Origin: Sphingobium psychrophilum
GTDB lineage: Bacteria; Pseudomonadota; Alphaproteobacteria; Sphingomonadales; Sphingomonadaceae
Assembly (NCBI RefSeq): GCF_012927105.1
Contig: NZ_JABBFV010000004.1
Location: forward strand, 124,001-188,000
Direction of reading: 5' to 3'
Length of the DNA stretch: 64,000 nucleotides
Under the pieces are notes generated by a model that was given only the letters and a program-made list of their open reading frames with translations, was not told where the DNA came from and searched no databases. Both the position numbers and the translations under genes were made by a program. The first letter of the stretch is position 1. Each line of letters starts with the position of its first letter. Shown here piece after piece: positions 1-7,799 of the stretch.

Positions 1-707
1 CCCAGCCGCGTGCCGCCATAGCTGGCCGTCATGGCGTCAACAAAGCCGTCGGCCAGATGCGCGACATTCTCCGCCGTCCGCCCCCGCGTCACCACGACAT
101 CCGCGCCATCCCGCGCCACCAGCGCACGCACCAGCGGCACCGGCCGCGGCGTGGTCGTCGCCAGCACCCGCGGCGCGTCCCCCAGCCGCAACCCCATCAT
201 CAGATTATGCCACGCCGCCTCGCCGCCCGCCCATTTCGCGATTTCGTCGGCCCAGCCATGGCTGAATTGCGGCCCGCGCAGCCCCTCCGGCTCGGCCGCG
301 CCGAACAGGCTCGCCACCGCGCCATTGGGCCAGGTCAGCTTGCGCAGCGCAGGCGCATAGGCGGGCCGGTTCCACCAGGGCGCGATCGCCAGCAGGCCCG
401 ACGCCCCCTCCACCATCACGCTGCGCGCCTCGCCCAGCGTCGCGCCGACCAGCGCGATCCGCGCCTGCGGATCGGCCTCGGCGATCCCGCGCACCCATTC
501 CGCCCCGGCCCGCGTCTTGCCAAAGCCGCGCCCCGCCATCATCAGCCAGATGCGCCAGTCGCCCGGCGGCGGCAATTGCGCCGGCCGCGCCAGATACAGC
601 CATTCCCGCTCCAGCCGCTCGGCCGACGCCCCGTCCAGCCGCTTCAATATCGCCGCCCTGGCGCGCCGATCGTCGCCGGCCAGAAAAACCTGATCCGAAA
701 CCTCCAT
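1..707 (-). CDS. Large terminase subunit, GTA/phage type (partial, 3' end off window)
   Basis: ATPase/nuclease motor that packages DNA into phage or gene-transfer-agent heads. The first 235 residues are visible, starting MEVSDQVFLAGDD at 707. A Walker A-like motif AGRGFGKTR lies at about residues 58-66, a Walker B-like stretch ending in Asp154-Glu155 (SHGWADEIAKW), and a coupling motif ATTTPRP near 183-189. The C-terminal nuclease domain is outside the window. In Rhodobacter-type gene transfer agents the large terminase is gene g2 and follows a small terminase g1; here a small-terminase-like gene lies at 4237-4812 on the same strand, so a GTA head cluster probably continues leftwards. A terminator at 765-789 separates it from the upstream peptidase gene. 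A prophage origin cannot be excluded from this fragment. Confidence 0.88.
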   Translation of the reverse strand, partial: MEVSDQVFLAGDDRRARAAILKRLDGASAERLEREWLYLARPAQLPPPGDWRIWLMMAGRGFGKTRAGAEWVRGIAEADPQARIALVGATLGEARSVMVEGASGLLAIAPWWNRPAYAPALRKLTWPNGAVASLFGAAEPEGLRGPQFSHGWADEIAKWAGGEAAWHNLMMGLRLGDAPRVLATTTPRPVPLVRALVARDGADVVVTRGRTAENVAHLADGFVDAMTASYGGTRL

Positions 708-736
708 CGCGCTCCCCCAAAATCCCCGCCCCTATT

Positions 737-873
737 CGCGCAGAGGCGCAGAGAGCGCAGAGACAAAAAAAGCCGCCCGAAGGCGGCCTGAAAAATCTCT
801 TCTCACATCTTCGCAAGGCAGCGCCATTCTCCCGACAGCGCCACATTCTCCGCGCCCTCTGCGCCTCTGCGCG
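737..873. repeat. Inverted repeat pair flanking a terminator
   Basis: A roughly 20-base sequence rich in GCAGAGGCGCAGAG (737-760) recurs inverted at 852-873. The terminator at 765-789 lies between the arms. Such GC-rich intergenic palindromes are common in sphingomonads. No gene is seen in 708-904. Confidence 0.6.
765..789 (-). terminator. Rho-independent terminator, minus strand
   Basis: Read on the minus strand, the arms GCCGCC and GGCGGC enclose a TTCG loop and are followed by seven T. It lies about 115 bases past the stop of the M28 peptidase and probably ends that transcript before the terminase gene. Confidence 0.8.
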
Positions 874-904
874 CAAAAATCTCCGTGCCTCCGCGCGACC
901 CTCT

Positions 905-2239
905 CTACTTACGCGGCGCCATCCCACCGAACGTCACCAAACTCTCCGCCCCATCCTTGGCCACCGCCGCCACGCCGATGAAATGATCGTCCACCACGAT
1001 ATCCTTCAACACCGTCTCGGTCGCGCCCGTCACCATCCGGCTATCCGTCCAATCCTGCGCATCGGCCCGCCGCCAATAGAGCTTATAGCCCGCCGCACCC
1101 GGCACCGCGTCCCAAAACACCCGCGTATCCATCGACAACGCCCCGTCCAGCGACACGCTCGCCGGCGCGGCCGGCGCATCCGCCAGTTGCCGCAGCGCCG
1201 CGACGTTCAGCGCCGTCACCTTCGCCAGATAGGGGAAATCCATCCCCACGACGGTATCGCCATAGACCCGGCCACCCTCGGTCCGCAGATCCTGATGCTG
1301 CCGGTCGTAATTCTCGATCCCCACCGAAAAGCGCACCGCGGGAAAGCCCAGGTCCAGAAAGGGCGAATGATCCCCGCCGCGCCCGAAGCGATCGAAGCGC
1401 CGCACCGCGAACACATCCAGCCCGATCTGCGGATTACCCTCCGCAATCCCGTCGATCTTTTTCGCCAGCGCCCGCGAAGGCCCATCATCCTCGCCGCCGA
1501 TCGCCCGCCGCGTCGCGCTCGCCTTGGCGTCGTCGCCCGCGCGTATCCCTTCGGAAAAGACCCGCACCCGATCCGCCACGACATGCCCGTTTTGCCCGAT
1601 CGTGTTCCCGACAATATCATTGTTCAGCATCGCCCGCACCTGCCAGCCGCGCGCCTTGGCCGTCGCCGCCAGCAACTTGCCGCCCCACAGCCCCTGCTCC
1701 TCGCCCGACAAGAGCGCGTAGACGATCGTCCCGTCGAATTTCTCCCCCGCCAGCACCCGCGCCGCCTCGATCACCAGCGCGGTGCCCGACGCATTGTCGT
1801 TCGCGCCCGGCGCATCGCTCGTCACATTCATGACGTCGGTCACCCGGCTGTCGATATGCCCGGCGACGATCACGACCTGGTTTGGCCCAACCTCTGTCCA
1901 GCCGGTCCCCTTCTGAATCGCCAGCACATCGACCACCTCGACCCCATCGGGCGCGCGCGGCCCGGTAAAACGATCCGCGATCGTCTCCACCGTCAAACAG
2001 CCGCCACAACCCTTGGCGATCTTCGCAAATTCCGCCGCCCCCCACCGCCGTGCCGCGCCAATGCCGCGCTTCGGATCAGTCGCCGACGACAAAGTATGGC
2101 GCGTGCCAAAGCTGACCAGCTTTTCGACCGTCGCCTTCATCCGCCCCGGATCGGGCGCCCGGCTCGTCGGGTAGGTCTGGGCGGATGCCAGCATGGGAAA
2201 CACAGCGGCGGCGGCGGTCAGGAGGATCATCTTTGTCAT
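905..2239 (-). CDS. Secreted M28-family metallopeptidase
   Basis: Predicted zinc aminopeptidase-like enzyme, exported. The start at 2239 (MTKMILLTAAAAVFPM) has an AGGGGG ribosome site and gives a signal peptide ending near ASAQ; the open frame extends further upstream without signal-like sequence. Family metal ligands are visible: His in AGHIDSRV, Asp in GANDNASGTA, the Glu pair in LSGEEQGLW, Asp in LNNDIVGN and His in GGDHSPFLD. The C-terminal roughly 80 residues resemble a fibronectin type III-like domain (VFWDAVPGAAGYKLYWRR). 444 residues. Substrate unknown. It is transcribed towards the terminase gene but is unrelated to phage functions. Confidence 0.9.
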   Translation of the reverse strand: MTKMILLTAAAAVFPMLASAQTYPTSRAPDPGRMKATVEKLVSFGTRHTLSSATDPKRGIGAARRWGAAEFAKIAKGCGGCLTVETIADRFTGPRAPDGVEVVDVLAIQKGTGWTEVGPNQVVIVAGHIDSRVTDVMNVTSDAPGANDNASGTALVIEAARVLAGEKFDGTIVYALLSGEEQGLWGGKLLAATAKARGWQVRAMLNNDIVGNTIGQNGHVVADRVRVFSEGIRAGDDAKASATRRAIGGEDDGPSRALAKKIDGIAEGNPQIGLDVFAVRRFDRFGRGGDHSPFLDLGFPAVRFSVGIENYDRQHQDLRTEGGRVYGDTVVGMDFPYLAKVTALNVAALRQLADAPAAPASVSLDGALSMDTRVFWDAVPGAAGYKLYWRRADAQDWTDSRMVTGATETVLKDIVVDDHFIGVAAVAKDGAESLVTFGGMAPRK

Positions 2240-2372
2240 GCCCCCTGGTCTACCGCCTGTTGCACATCTGTAAAGCGTCCCGCGAAATTCTCGCACCCGC
2301 ACAATAAACACCCCTATAGATCAAATATTTACCGCCTTGACGATAGACCCCGCCCGATTGCACCAGTGCATC

Positions 2373-2394
2373 CTCAGTTCGGGGGCGAACTGAG
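2373..2394 (+). promoter_or_regulatory. Leader stem-loop upstream of the secreted protein at 2421
   Basis: A perfect 9-base inverted repeat, CTCAGTTCG with CGAACTGAG around GGGG, followed by TCTTTAT, lies 26 bases before the start codon of the next gene. It could be a leader attenuator or mRNA-stabilising hairpin. TTGACG at about 2337 is a possible -35 element. The role is inferred. Confidence 0.4.
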
Positions 2395-2420
2395 TCTTTA
2401 TACGTGGGGGTTTTATACAC

Positions 2421-3086
2421 ATGAAGTTCGTCGCCAGCGCCCTTGTGGGCGTGATCGCCTGCGCCTGCGCGCCATCCGTCCTTGCCCAGGTCATAACCAC
2501 GCCTGCCGCGCCGGTCGCCACCATCGTTGCTTCGCCCGGCGGCAACATCCTGCGCGCCGGTATGCAAATCCCGCTCAAAATGTCCGAAGCGCTGACGACC
2601 GAGGGCAAGACGCTGCGCATCGGCCAGCGCGTCCAACTCGAAGTCGCCGAAACCGTATCGCTGAACGGCCAGACCGTGATCCCGGCCGGCAGTCCGGTCA
2701 CCGGCGAAATCACCGACGTCCGCAACAAGGGCATGTGGGGCAAGTCCGGCCGCATCACCGGCCGTATCCTCTACGTCCGCGCCAATGGCAATCAGATCCG
2801 CCTGACCGGCAGCTTCGATGACAAGGGCACCACCGGCACCGCCGGCGTCGTCGCCGCCATCGCCTTCGTGCCGATCGCCGGTTTCATCACCACCGGCACC
2901 AGCGCCCGCATCCCGCTCGGCACGCCCGTCACTGCCTTCCTCGACGAAGATGTCAGCGTCGCCTTCGCCGCCGCCGCGCCTGCTGCTGTTCCCGTCGCAA
3001 CGCCCGCCATCGCTCCAGCGATCGCAACCCCGGTCGCGACCAAGACCTCGCTGGTCGACCCGTCGCTGGAGATCAAGGCGAACTAA
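2421..3086 (+). CDS. Secreted hypothetical protein
   Basis: 221 residues with a clear signal peptide (MKFVASALVGVIACACAPSV, cleavage near LAQ). The mature part has a beta-rich region (IPLKMSEALTTEGKTLRIGQ, then VIPAGSPVTGEITDVRNKG) reminiscent of periplasmic SH3-like or VirB10/TrbI-type beta domains. A Gly/Ala-rich hydrophobic stretch (TAGVVAAIAFVPIAGFITTG, about residues 139-158) and an Ala/Pro/Val-rich tail follow. The GGGGG-type ribosome site sits 7-10 bases upstream. Family not recognised; envelope location inferred. Confidence 0.75.
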   Translation: MKFVASALVGVIACACAPSVLAQVITTPAAPVATIVASPGGNILRAGMQIPLKMSEALTTEGKTLRIGQRVQLEVAETVSLNGQTVIPAGSPVTGEITDVRNKGMWGKSGRITGRILYVRANGNQIRLTGSFDDKGTTGTAGVVAAIAFVPIAGFITTGTSARIPLGTPVTAFLDEDVSVAFAAAAPAAVPVATPAIAPAIATPVATKTSLVDPSLEIKAN

Positions 3087-3114
3087 AGGCGCTCACTACG
3101 AAAAAGAATAACGT

Positions 3115-3172
3115 GCTCCCGCGCAGGCGGGAGCCCAGTTCGACCGTCTCGACTGGGCTCCCGGCTGCGTGG
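3115..3172. repeat. Intergenic palindromic repeat (cgcaggcggg type)
   Basis: Hairpin arms built from CTCCCGCGCAGGCGGGAGCC and its inverted partner GACTGGGCTCCC, lying between convergent genes. It resembles the elements at 6316, 31849 and 45923 but is shorter and imperfect. No coding signal is seen in 3087-3231. Confidence 0.5.
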
Positions 3173-3231
3173 CAGCATCATCATCGACGGGCCTTGTCGA
3201 AGCGCAGGCCAACCATCCCTCCCCGGCACCC

Positions 3232-3570
3232 TCAATGCGTCCGGCTCGTCACCTTCGCCGTGCCGTCGCTCAATATCTGGATCAGATGCGCGCTGCCATT
3301 GTCGCATTGCGCCTTCCATCCGCGCACGCCAGGGCTGATCTCGGCCCGGTCCGATCCGGTCACGCTGGGACACGCCGCCCCGCTCGCGCGGATCGCTTTC
3401 TCGAACACGCCATTGCGCAATCCCTCGTCCAGCTTCGACACCGCCGCCGTCGCCCCGGTTTCCGGTTCCTGGCGGTTGTCAGCCATCACCGGATCGCCGC
3501 CGTTATCGCCGCAAGCGGCCAGCGCGCAGGACAGCGTACAGACCAGCCCCAGAACCATCAACCGCCGCAT
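3232..3570 (-). CDS. Small hypothetical lipoprotein
   Basis: Start at 3570 (MRRLMVLGLVCTLSCALAAC) chosen because AGGGA precedes it at good spacing; in-frame ATGs at 3576, 3585 and 3597 are alternatives. The signal peptide ends in a lipobox, LAAC, so the mature 93-residue protein should be anchored by its Cys. Two more Cys (in GAACPSVTG and KAQCDNGSA) could form a disulphide. Function unknown. Confidence 0.7.
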   Translation of the reverse strand: MRRLMVLGLVCTLSCALAACGDNGGDPVMADNRQEPETGATAAVSKLDEGLRNGVFEKAIRASGAACPSVTGSDRAEISPGVRGWKAQCDNGSAHLIQILSDGTAKVTSRTH

Positions 3571-3640
3571 CGCCATTCCCTTCATCGCTCCGATCATGCG
3601 CCATCATGTGCGCCCGCGCGCCCGGCAAAGCAATCCATGC

Positions 3641-3675
3641 AAAAAGGCTCCTCCTGCACGCAGGAAGAGCCTCTT
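3641..3675 (-). terminator. Rho-independent terminator, minus strand
   Basis: Minus-strand stem of GAGGCTCTTCCTG with CAGGAGGAGCC, followed by TTTTTG. It directly follows the stop of the membrane protein at 3701-3988. Confidence 0.8.
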
Positions 3676-3700
3676 TGTCATTCCACCGAAATGGGGCCGA

Positions 3701-3988
3701 TCACTCTTCCCCATTATCCTTCACGCCCACGGTCGGAACCTCGATCGTTTCCTTCTTGGTGCCGACCACGACCGCCTTGGAATCGACATCGACCTTGGGC
3801 AGGTCGCCGCCCTTGACGCTCACTTCAGGCATGTCGCCGCCGCTCACATCGGCTTTCCAAAATCCGGTGGCGAACAGCACGCCGACCAGGGCCAGGGCCA
3901 CGATCAGGATGATCGCGATCGTGCGACCAGCGCCGCTTTTCTTCACGACGACGCGATCGCCATAGGGGTCGTTCCGCACTTCAACCAT
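3701..3988 (-). CDS. Small single-pass membrane protein, probable stress regulon
   Basis: 95 residues from MVEVRNDPYGDRVV at 3988, chosen because GCAGGAGAG precedes it. One transmembrane helix (IAIILIVALALVGVLFATG, about residues 25-43), then a hydrophilic, mildly acidic tail rich in Val, Lys and Asp, probably periplasmic. An EcfG-type promoter at 4020-4044 sits about 30 bases upstream, suggesting general-stress induction. Product unrecognised. Confidence 0.75.
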   Translation of the reverse strand: MVEVRNDPYGDRVVVKKSGAGRTIAIILIVALALVGVLFATGFWKADVSGGDMPEVSVKGGDLPKVDVDSKAVVVGTKKETIEVPTVGVKDNGEE

Positions 3989-4019
3989 GTTGCTCTCCTG
4001 CACATTTTCTGCGCCATCG

Positions 4020-4044
4020 AACGGGCCTGGAAACGCTTTGTTCC
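4020..4044 (-). promoter_or_regulatory. Candidate EcfG (general stress sigma) promoter
   Basis: On the minus strand GGAAC (4044-4040) is separated by 16 bases from CGTT (4023-4020). This matches the alphaproteobacterial EcfG consensus GGAAC-N16/17-CGTT and is placed just upstream of the small membrane protein gene. Confidence 0.6.
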
Positions 4045-4093
4045 GGTTGAGAAACACTCGCAACAGGATAACCAGCCAAAATTCGACCCATGG

Positions 4094-4240
4094 TCAAAGA
4101 CTTGTGTCCGCGGTCAAAAAGGTCGGAGCCCGACAGTGGGGACGGTTAGGCCGGGCTCCATCTTCCATAACGGCCCCGTCCGCATCCCATTGATTAGACG
4201 TTGGTCGAACGCGGACCTCTTTCGGCTCGCGCCCCATCAT
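4094..4240 (-). CDS. Possible small translationally coupled protein
   Basis: 48 codons, MMGREPKEVRVRPTSNQW..., whose ATG overlaps the stop of the small-terminase-like gene as ATGATG. The overlap suggests coupling, but no family is recognised and the tail composition is not clearly protein-like. It may simply be a chance frame. Confidence 0.3.
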   Translation of the reverse strand: MMGREPKEVRVRPTSNQWDADGAVMEDGARPNRPHCRAPTFLTADTSL

Positions 4241-4812
4241 GTCTCCACCGCGACCCGCCTTCGCCCGATCGCGCCCAGCACATCCTCCACCCGCGCGATC
4301 GCGTCCGGGCTGTCGGGCCGCCCGGCCGTCCCCTGCCCGGCCTCGGCCCGCCGCCTGTCCACCCGGTCGCGGTGCAACGTCAACAGCCGCAGCGCCACGG
4401 TCAGGTTGCGCGTCCGCTTGACCTTGCGTCCTTTCACCGCGCCCTCGCCATCCAGCGTCAATTCCTCGACCTCGCTTCCGAACAGCACCTCGCGCATCAG
4501 CAGCGCCTCGATCTCGGCATAGCCCACGTCCAGCGCCTCTTCCCACGCGCGGGCGAACCCCGCATCGCTCTGCCGCCGGCGATAGGCGCTCGCCCGGCAC
4601 ATGCCCGCTTCCCGCGCCGCCTCGCTGGCATTGCATGTCTCGGCCAGCGTCTCCAGAAACCGCCGCTCCTTGACCCTGGTCCAGCCGTCCTTGCGCGCTT
4701 TGCCCTTCTGCGCCCGCGCCGTCCCGCACACGCCCATTCGCTGCCGCCGCGCCACCAGCCCCGTCCGCTGCACCGCCCGCGCGCCCGTCTTTGCGCCGTT
4801 CTCCGCCGCCAT
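4237..4812 (-). CDS. Small-terminase-like DNA-binding protein (GTA g1-like)
   Basis: 191 residues from MAAENGAKTGARAVQRTG at 4812, where GGGGGAG lies 5 bases upstream; the ATG at 4833 is the alternative. A helix-turn-helix is visible in the middle (FLETLAETCNASEAAREAG followed by MCRASAYRRRQ), the pattern of phage small terminases that recognise substrate DNA. The N-terminus is very basic. The far part carries RTRNLTVALRLLTLHRDRV, also seen in sphingomonad genes located just before the GTA large terminase (recollection, not searched). Here that terminase is 3.5 kb away. An upstream terminator at 4845-4875 isolates the gene from the GST. Confidence 0.6.
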   Translation of the reverse strand: MAAENGAKTGARAVQRTGLVARRQRMGVCGTARAQKGKARKDGWTRVKERRFLETLAETCNASEAAREAGMCRASAYRRRQSDAGFARAWEEALDVGYAEIEALLMREVLFGSEVEELTLDGEGAVKGRKVKRTRNLTVALRLLTLHRDRVDRRRAEAGQGTAGRPDSPDAIARVEDVLGAIGRRRVAVET

Positions 4813-4844
4813 GCCCGCTCCCCCCGTCGCCATGCCCCGCCACG

Positions 4845-4875
4845 CAAAAGGGGCCGATCCTTTCGGACCAGCCCC
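4845..4875 (-). terminator. Rho-independent terminator, minus strand
   Basis: Minus-strand GGGGCTGGTCC, loop GAAA, GGATCGGCCCC, then TTTT. It lies about 95 bases after the GST stop and before the small-terminase-like start, so it rules out the more upstream ATG at 4920 as that gene's start. Confidence 0.8.
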
Positions 4876-4968
4876 TTCATTCTCGCCGCCTTGGCGACTC
4901 ACATTTTTCCACTGTGCCAATCTCTGCCAGATCAGCGTGACGATGTCAAGAATAATGTTCCAGATAGG

Positions 4969-5616
4969 TTATTTTTGTATCATCGCCTGAACCGTCGCCG
5001 CTTCCAGCGCCATCGCATCAGCCACGCTCGGCCGCGCCTTCACTTGCTCCAGCCAGGCCGCTGTTTTGGGCCAGCAATCCGCCGTCAGCCCATCCGAACA
5101 ATAGCCGACATTGATGATCGGGCACGCCGCCGCCAGGTCCGCCAGGGTGAAGCGATCCTCCACCAGCCAGCCACTTTGCGGCAGCACATCCTCCAGATAA
5201 TCATAGATGCCCGGCATCTCATCGGTCTCGGCCACATCCGCCGCGCCCAGGTCCGGTTCGCGCTTCAGTGCCCTGGCGACCACACGGTTGAAGAAGATCT
5301 TCTGCCCGATCGGCTGCACCACCGTATCGCCAAACTCTTCATACCATATGGTCCGCGCCCGCGCTTTCGGTTCCGCCGGGATCATCTCCTGGCCGGGGCG
5401 CAAAGCATCCATATAGGTGATGATCGCGGTCGAATCGCACAGCAGGAAATCGCCATCCTCCAGCGCCGGAATCTTGCCAAAGGGCGACCCCTTCATATAG
5501 CCCTCCGCGCCCCGGCCGAACCCGGCCGTCTGCACCTCGATCGCGATCCCCTTCTCCGCGGCGAACACGATCACCTTGCGCACAAAGGGTGACGGCCGTG
5601 CGCCATGAATGATCAA
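4969..5616 (-). CDS. Glutathione S-transferase family protein
   Basis: 215 residues. The N-terminal thioredoxin-like GST domain (residues 1-76) shows SPFVRKVIVFAAEKG, the cis-proline region GKIPALEDG (Pro50) and the glutathione-binding acidic-Ser pair DS at 61-62. The helical C-terminal domain follows (TLADLAAACPIINVGY). The start is a TTG at 5616 with a strong AGGAGG site 8 bases upstream; no usable ATG exists until residue 41. Likely cytosolic; substrate unknown. Confidence 0.88.
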   Translation of the reverse strand: MIIHGARPSPFVRKVIVFAAEKGIAIEVQTAGFGRGAEGYMKGSPFGKIPALEDGDFLLCDSTAIITYMDALRPGQEMIPAEPKARARTIWYEEFGDTVVQPIGQKIFFNRVVARALKREPDLGAADVAETDEMPGIYDYLEDVLPQSGWLVEDRFTLADLAAACPIINVGYCSDGLTADCWPKTAAWLEQVKARPSVADAMALEAATVQAMIQK

Positions 5617-5663
5617 ATCGTCTCTCCTCCTGTCATCGGGTCGGTCGCGGCGATCATGCCAAT

Positions 5664-6290
5664 TCAGTATTTAATTGCAACTTTTTCTTGCGCCGCCTGC
5701 CCCAGGAACGGCGCGATCACGCCCATCACCCGCGCCACCGTCTCCGCCTTCTCGCCCACCGGCGCGACATAGTCGATCACATCCCGCGCCGCATCCTGCC
5801 CGGCCCCCAACGCAATCGCCCAGGCGCTCAGATAATGCGCTGCCATGCACCCGCCCGCGGTCGCCACCGGCCCATGCGCCACGAACGGCGCATCGATCAC
5901 CCGCACCCCCGCTTCGATCACCCAGGGCTTGCTCGTGCTGTCGGTGCAGGCGGGCAGGTCACCGATCAGCCCCAGTTTCGCCAGGATCAGTGCGCCCGAA
6001 CATTGCGCGCCGATGATCTGCCGGCCCGGCTCCAGCGCGATCCGCGCCATCAGTTTCGTATCCGAAACGACATCGCGGGTCCGCACGCCGCTACCGATCA
6101 GCACGATATCGGCCGCACCCGCAAATTCCAGCGGCTGCTGCACATCGACCCGCACCCCGTTCATCGACGTGACGGACTCGCCCGGCCCGCAGATCTCCGC
6201 GCGCCAGCCCGGCACCCGGTTCAGCAGCGCCAACGCCACGAAACTGTCCAGTTCGTTGAAACCGTCGAACGTCAAAACCGCAACCCGCAT
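5664..6290 (-). CDS. DJ-1/PfpI family protein
   Basis: 208 residues with the class I glutamine amidotransferase-like fold. Acidic residue near 13 (FNELDSF) and a nucleophile-elbow cysteine Cys97 in IGAQCSGALILA match the family. Members act as glyoxalases, deglycases, isonitrile hydratase-like enzymes or regulators without a DNA-binding domain, as here. GGGAGG precedes the ATG at 6290. It is co-directional with the GST, which also handles reactive compounds. Exact reaction unknown. Confidence 0.85.
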   Translation of the reverse strand: MRVAVLTFDGFNELDSFVALALLNRVPGWRAEICGPGESVTSMNGVRVDVQQPLEFAGAADIVLIGSGVRTRDVVSDTKLMARIALEPGRQIIGAQCSGALILAKLGLIGDLPACTDSTSKPWVIEAGVRVIDAPFVAHGPVATAGGCMAAHYLSAWAIALGAGQDAARDVIDYVAPVGEKAETVARVMGVIAPFLGQAAQEKVAIKY

Positions 6291-6315
6291 CGCCGCCTCC
6301 CATTCCCCACAACCT

Positions 6316-6405
6316 CGTCATCCCCGCGAAGGCGGGGACCCATCTCCAGCCGTTGCGACCGATCGAGAGGTCGAGAGATGGATTCCCGCCTGCGCGGGAA
6401 TGACG
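6316..6405. repeat. Intergenic palindromic repeat (cgaaggcggg type)
   Basis: Outer arms CGTCATCCCCGCGAAGGCGG and its inverse ending CGCGGGAATGACG enclose inner arms CCATCTCC and GAGATGGATT. The same architecture recurs at 31849-31937 and 45923-46012. It lies upstream of the DJ-1-like gene. Confidence 0.85.
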
Positions 6406-6478
6406 AAAATTTAGAGCTGCCGCATCTAATCGGTTCCGCGCCTATCCGCGCGATCCGCTCGCGCGCAATTGGCACCGT

Positions 6479-7414
6479 TCAGAATTGCGGCCCGGCGACC
6501 CCCGGCGCGAGAGGCTTGGGCTGAGGTATCGAGCCAGACCCGGCGTCATATCCAGGCCCAGGCTCGGCCCCGGCGCTGCTCCCCGGCCTCGCCCCGCCCG
6601 GCACCATAGTCCGGGTATAGTCGATCCGTATCCGCACCCAACTGCCCACCATCGCCTTGCCATTGACCCGCGGCGGCCGCACCAAAAACTGCCAGGCCGC
6701 CAGCCGCACCGCCTTTGCAAAACCCGACCCCAGCGGCGCCTCGCCCAGCGTCTGACAATTTTCGACATGATAATGGTCGATCGTCTTGCACGCCACCAGG
6801 CCATAGCCCTGCGCGGGCGCATTATTGGGAAGGTAGGACGACAATTCCGCATGGGTCGGCCGCCGATACCATTCCGCCTCGAACAACTGGACCCCTCCCG
6901 GTCCTTCGCCCGGCCCGGCCACCGCCGCGCTGTCGCCCTTGCCCTGTCCCGCGCCCTGCGCGCCCTTGGGCAGGTTGCCGATATCGGCCGACGCCATCTG
7001 CTCGCGGCTGAGCGTCAGGAAGGGGAAGGGCGATGGCGGCTGCTCCGCGGGCTTCTCGACCGGGATCGGCGGGCGCACCACCGGATCGGCCTGCTTCTGC
7101 GGCGCGGCATTATTCTCTTCGCGCTTTTCCGCTTTCTCGGCCTTGGCCTGTTGCTGCTCGGTCTGCTTCCCCGTCTCCACGTCGAACGTCACCGGCAACC
7201 GGTCGTCCTGCTTGGGCGGCTCCATGTTCGGCGACAAAGTGAACAGCGCGAGCAGCATCAACAGGTTCAGCACCAGCGCGAACGCCATGCCGCCTGCGCG
7301 CTGCCGCACCTTGTCCCACGGAATCGCGGAAACCCGGAAAATGGAATGCAATATCAAACGCGCCGACCAAAAGGACTCTATGGGATAAGTCCATGCCCAG
7401 ACGACGCCGGACAA
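6479..7414 (-). CDS. TonB-like membrane-anchored protein
   Basis: One N-terminal transmembrane helix (FALVLNLLMLLALFTLS), then a Lys/Glu/Gln-rich and Pro-rich periplasmic spacer (EKAEKREENNAAPQKQA, PVVRPPIPVEKPAEQPP) and a C-terminal domain with TonB-like features (LGSGFAKAVRLAAWQFLVRP). TonB-type proteins pass inner-membrane energy to outer-membrane receptors; no exbB/exbD is nearby. The start is uncertain: the ATG at 7414 lacks a clear ribosome site, and TTG codons near 7357-7351 or the ATG at 7288 are alternatives. 311 residues at most. Confidence 0.65.
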   Translation of the reverse strand: MSGVVWAWTYPIESFWSARLILHSIFRVSAIPWDKVRQRAGGMAFALVLNLLMLLALFTLSPNMEPPKQDDRLPVTFDVETGKQTEQQQAKAEKAEKREENNAAPQKQADPVVRPPIPVEKPAEQPPSPFPFLTLSREQMASADIGNLPKGAQGAGQGKGDSAAVAGPGEGPGGVQLFEAEWYRRPTHAELSSYLPNNAPAQGYGLVACKTIDHYHVENCQTLGEAPLGSGFAKAVRLAAWQFLVRPPRVNGKAMVGSWVRIRIDYTRTMVPGGARPGSSAGAEPGPGYDAGSGSIPQPKPLAPGVAGPQF

Positions 7415-7456
7415 TCAACCCCGTCGGTCGAAAGGCCACAGGCCCTTACCCCATAA

Positions 7457-7699
7457 TCAGCACACATCCTCTTCGCGCACCACCGGCCGGCTTTCCCGCG
7501 TCGCCCGCATCCGGCTCGCCTTGTCGTCCTCGTCGCTGGTCAGCACGACATGATCGTCATGCACCTCCAGCAGCACGCCCGCGAACGGAAAGCCGTCCAG
7601 GCTGCCCATCACCCGGTAACTGACCGGATCACCGACCTTGAAGGTCGCCGGATCGGTGTTGAAGGTGAAGGGACAACCGCCCTCGCCCATGCCCTGCAT
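7457..7699 (-). CDS. Small hypothetical protein
   Basis: 80 residues from MQGMGEGGCPFTFNTDPATF at 7699, chosen because AAAGGAGA precedes it; the open frame further upstream overlaps the divergent GNAT gene region. Predicted soluble beta-rich protein (KVGDPVSYRVMGSLDGFPFA, VLLEVHDDHVVLTSDEDD). Family not recognised. Confidence 0.7.
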   Translation of the reverse strand: MQGMGEGGCPFTFNTDPATFKVGDPVSYRVMGSLDGFPFAGVLLEVHDDHVVLTSDEDDKASRMRATRESRPVVREEDVC

Positions 7700-7799
7700 A
7701 TCATCTCTCCTTTGCCGCCATATTATCCGTCCGTTCCGCCCGATCAAGCCGCGCGATGCCCCCTGCCCAAGCCATCGCCACCTCGCTAAAGCATCCACC

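Noticed and set aside
3113..4522. Long plus-strand frame across small minus-strand genes
   Set aside because: It crosses a repeat, a terminator, an EcfG-type promoter and three minus-strand genes with good ribosome sites; no recognisable domain.
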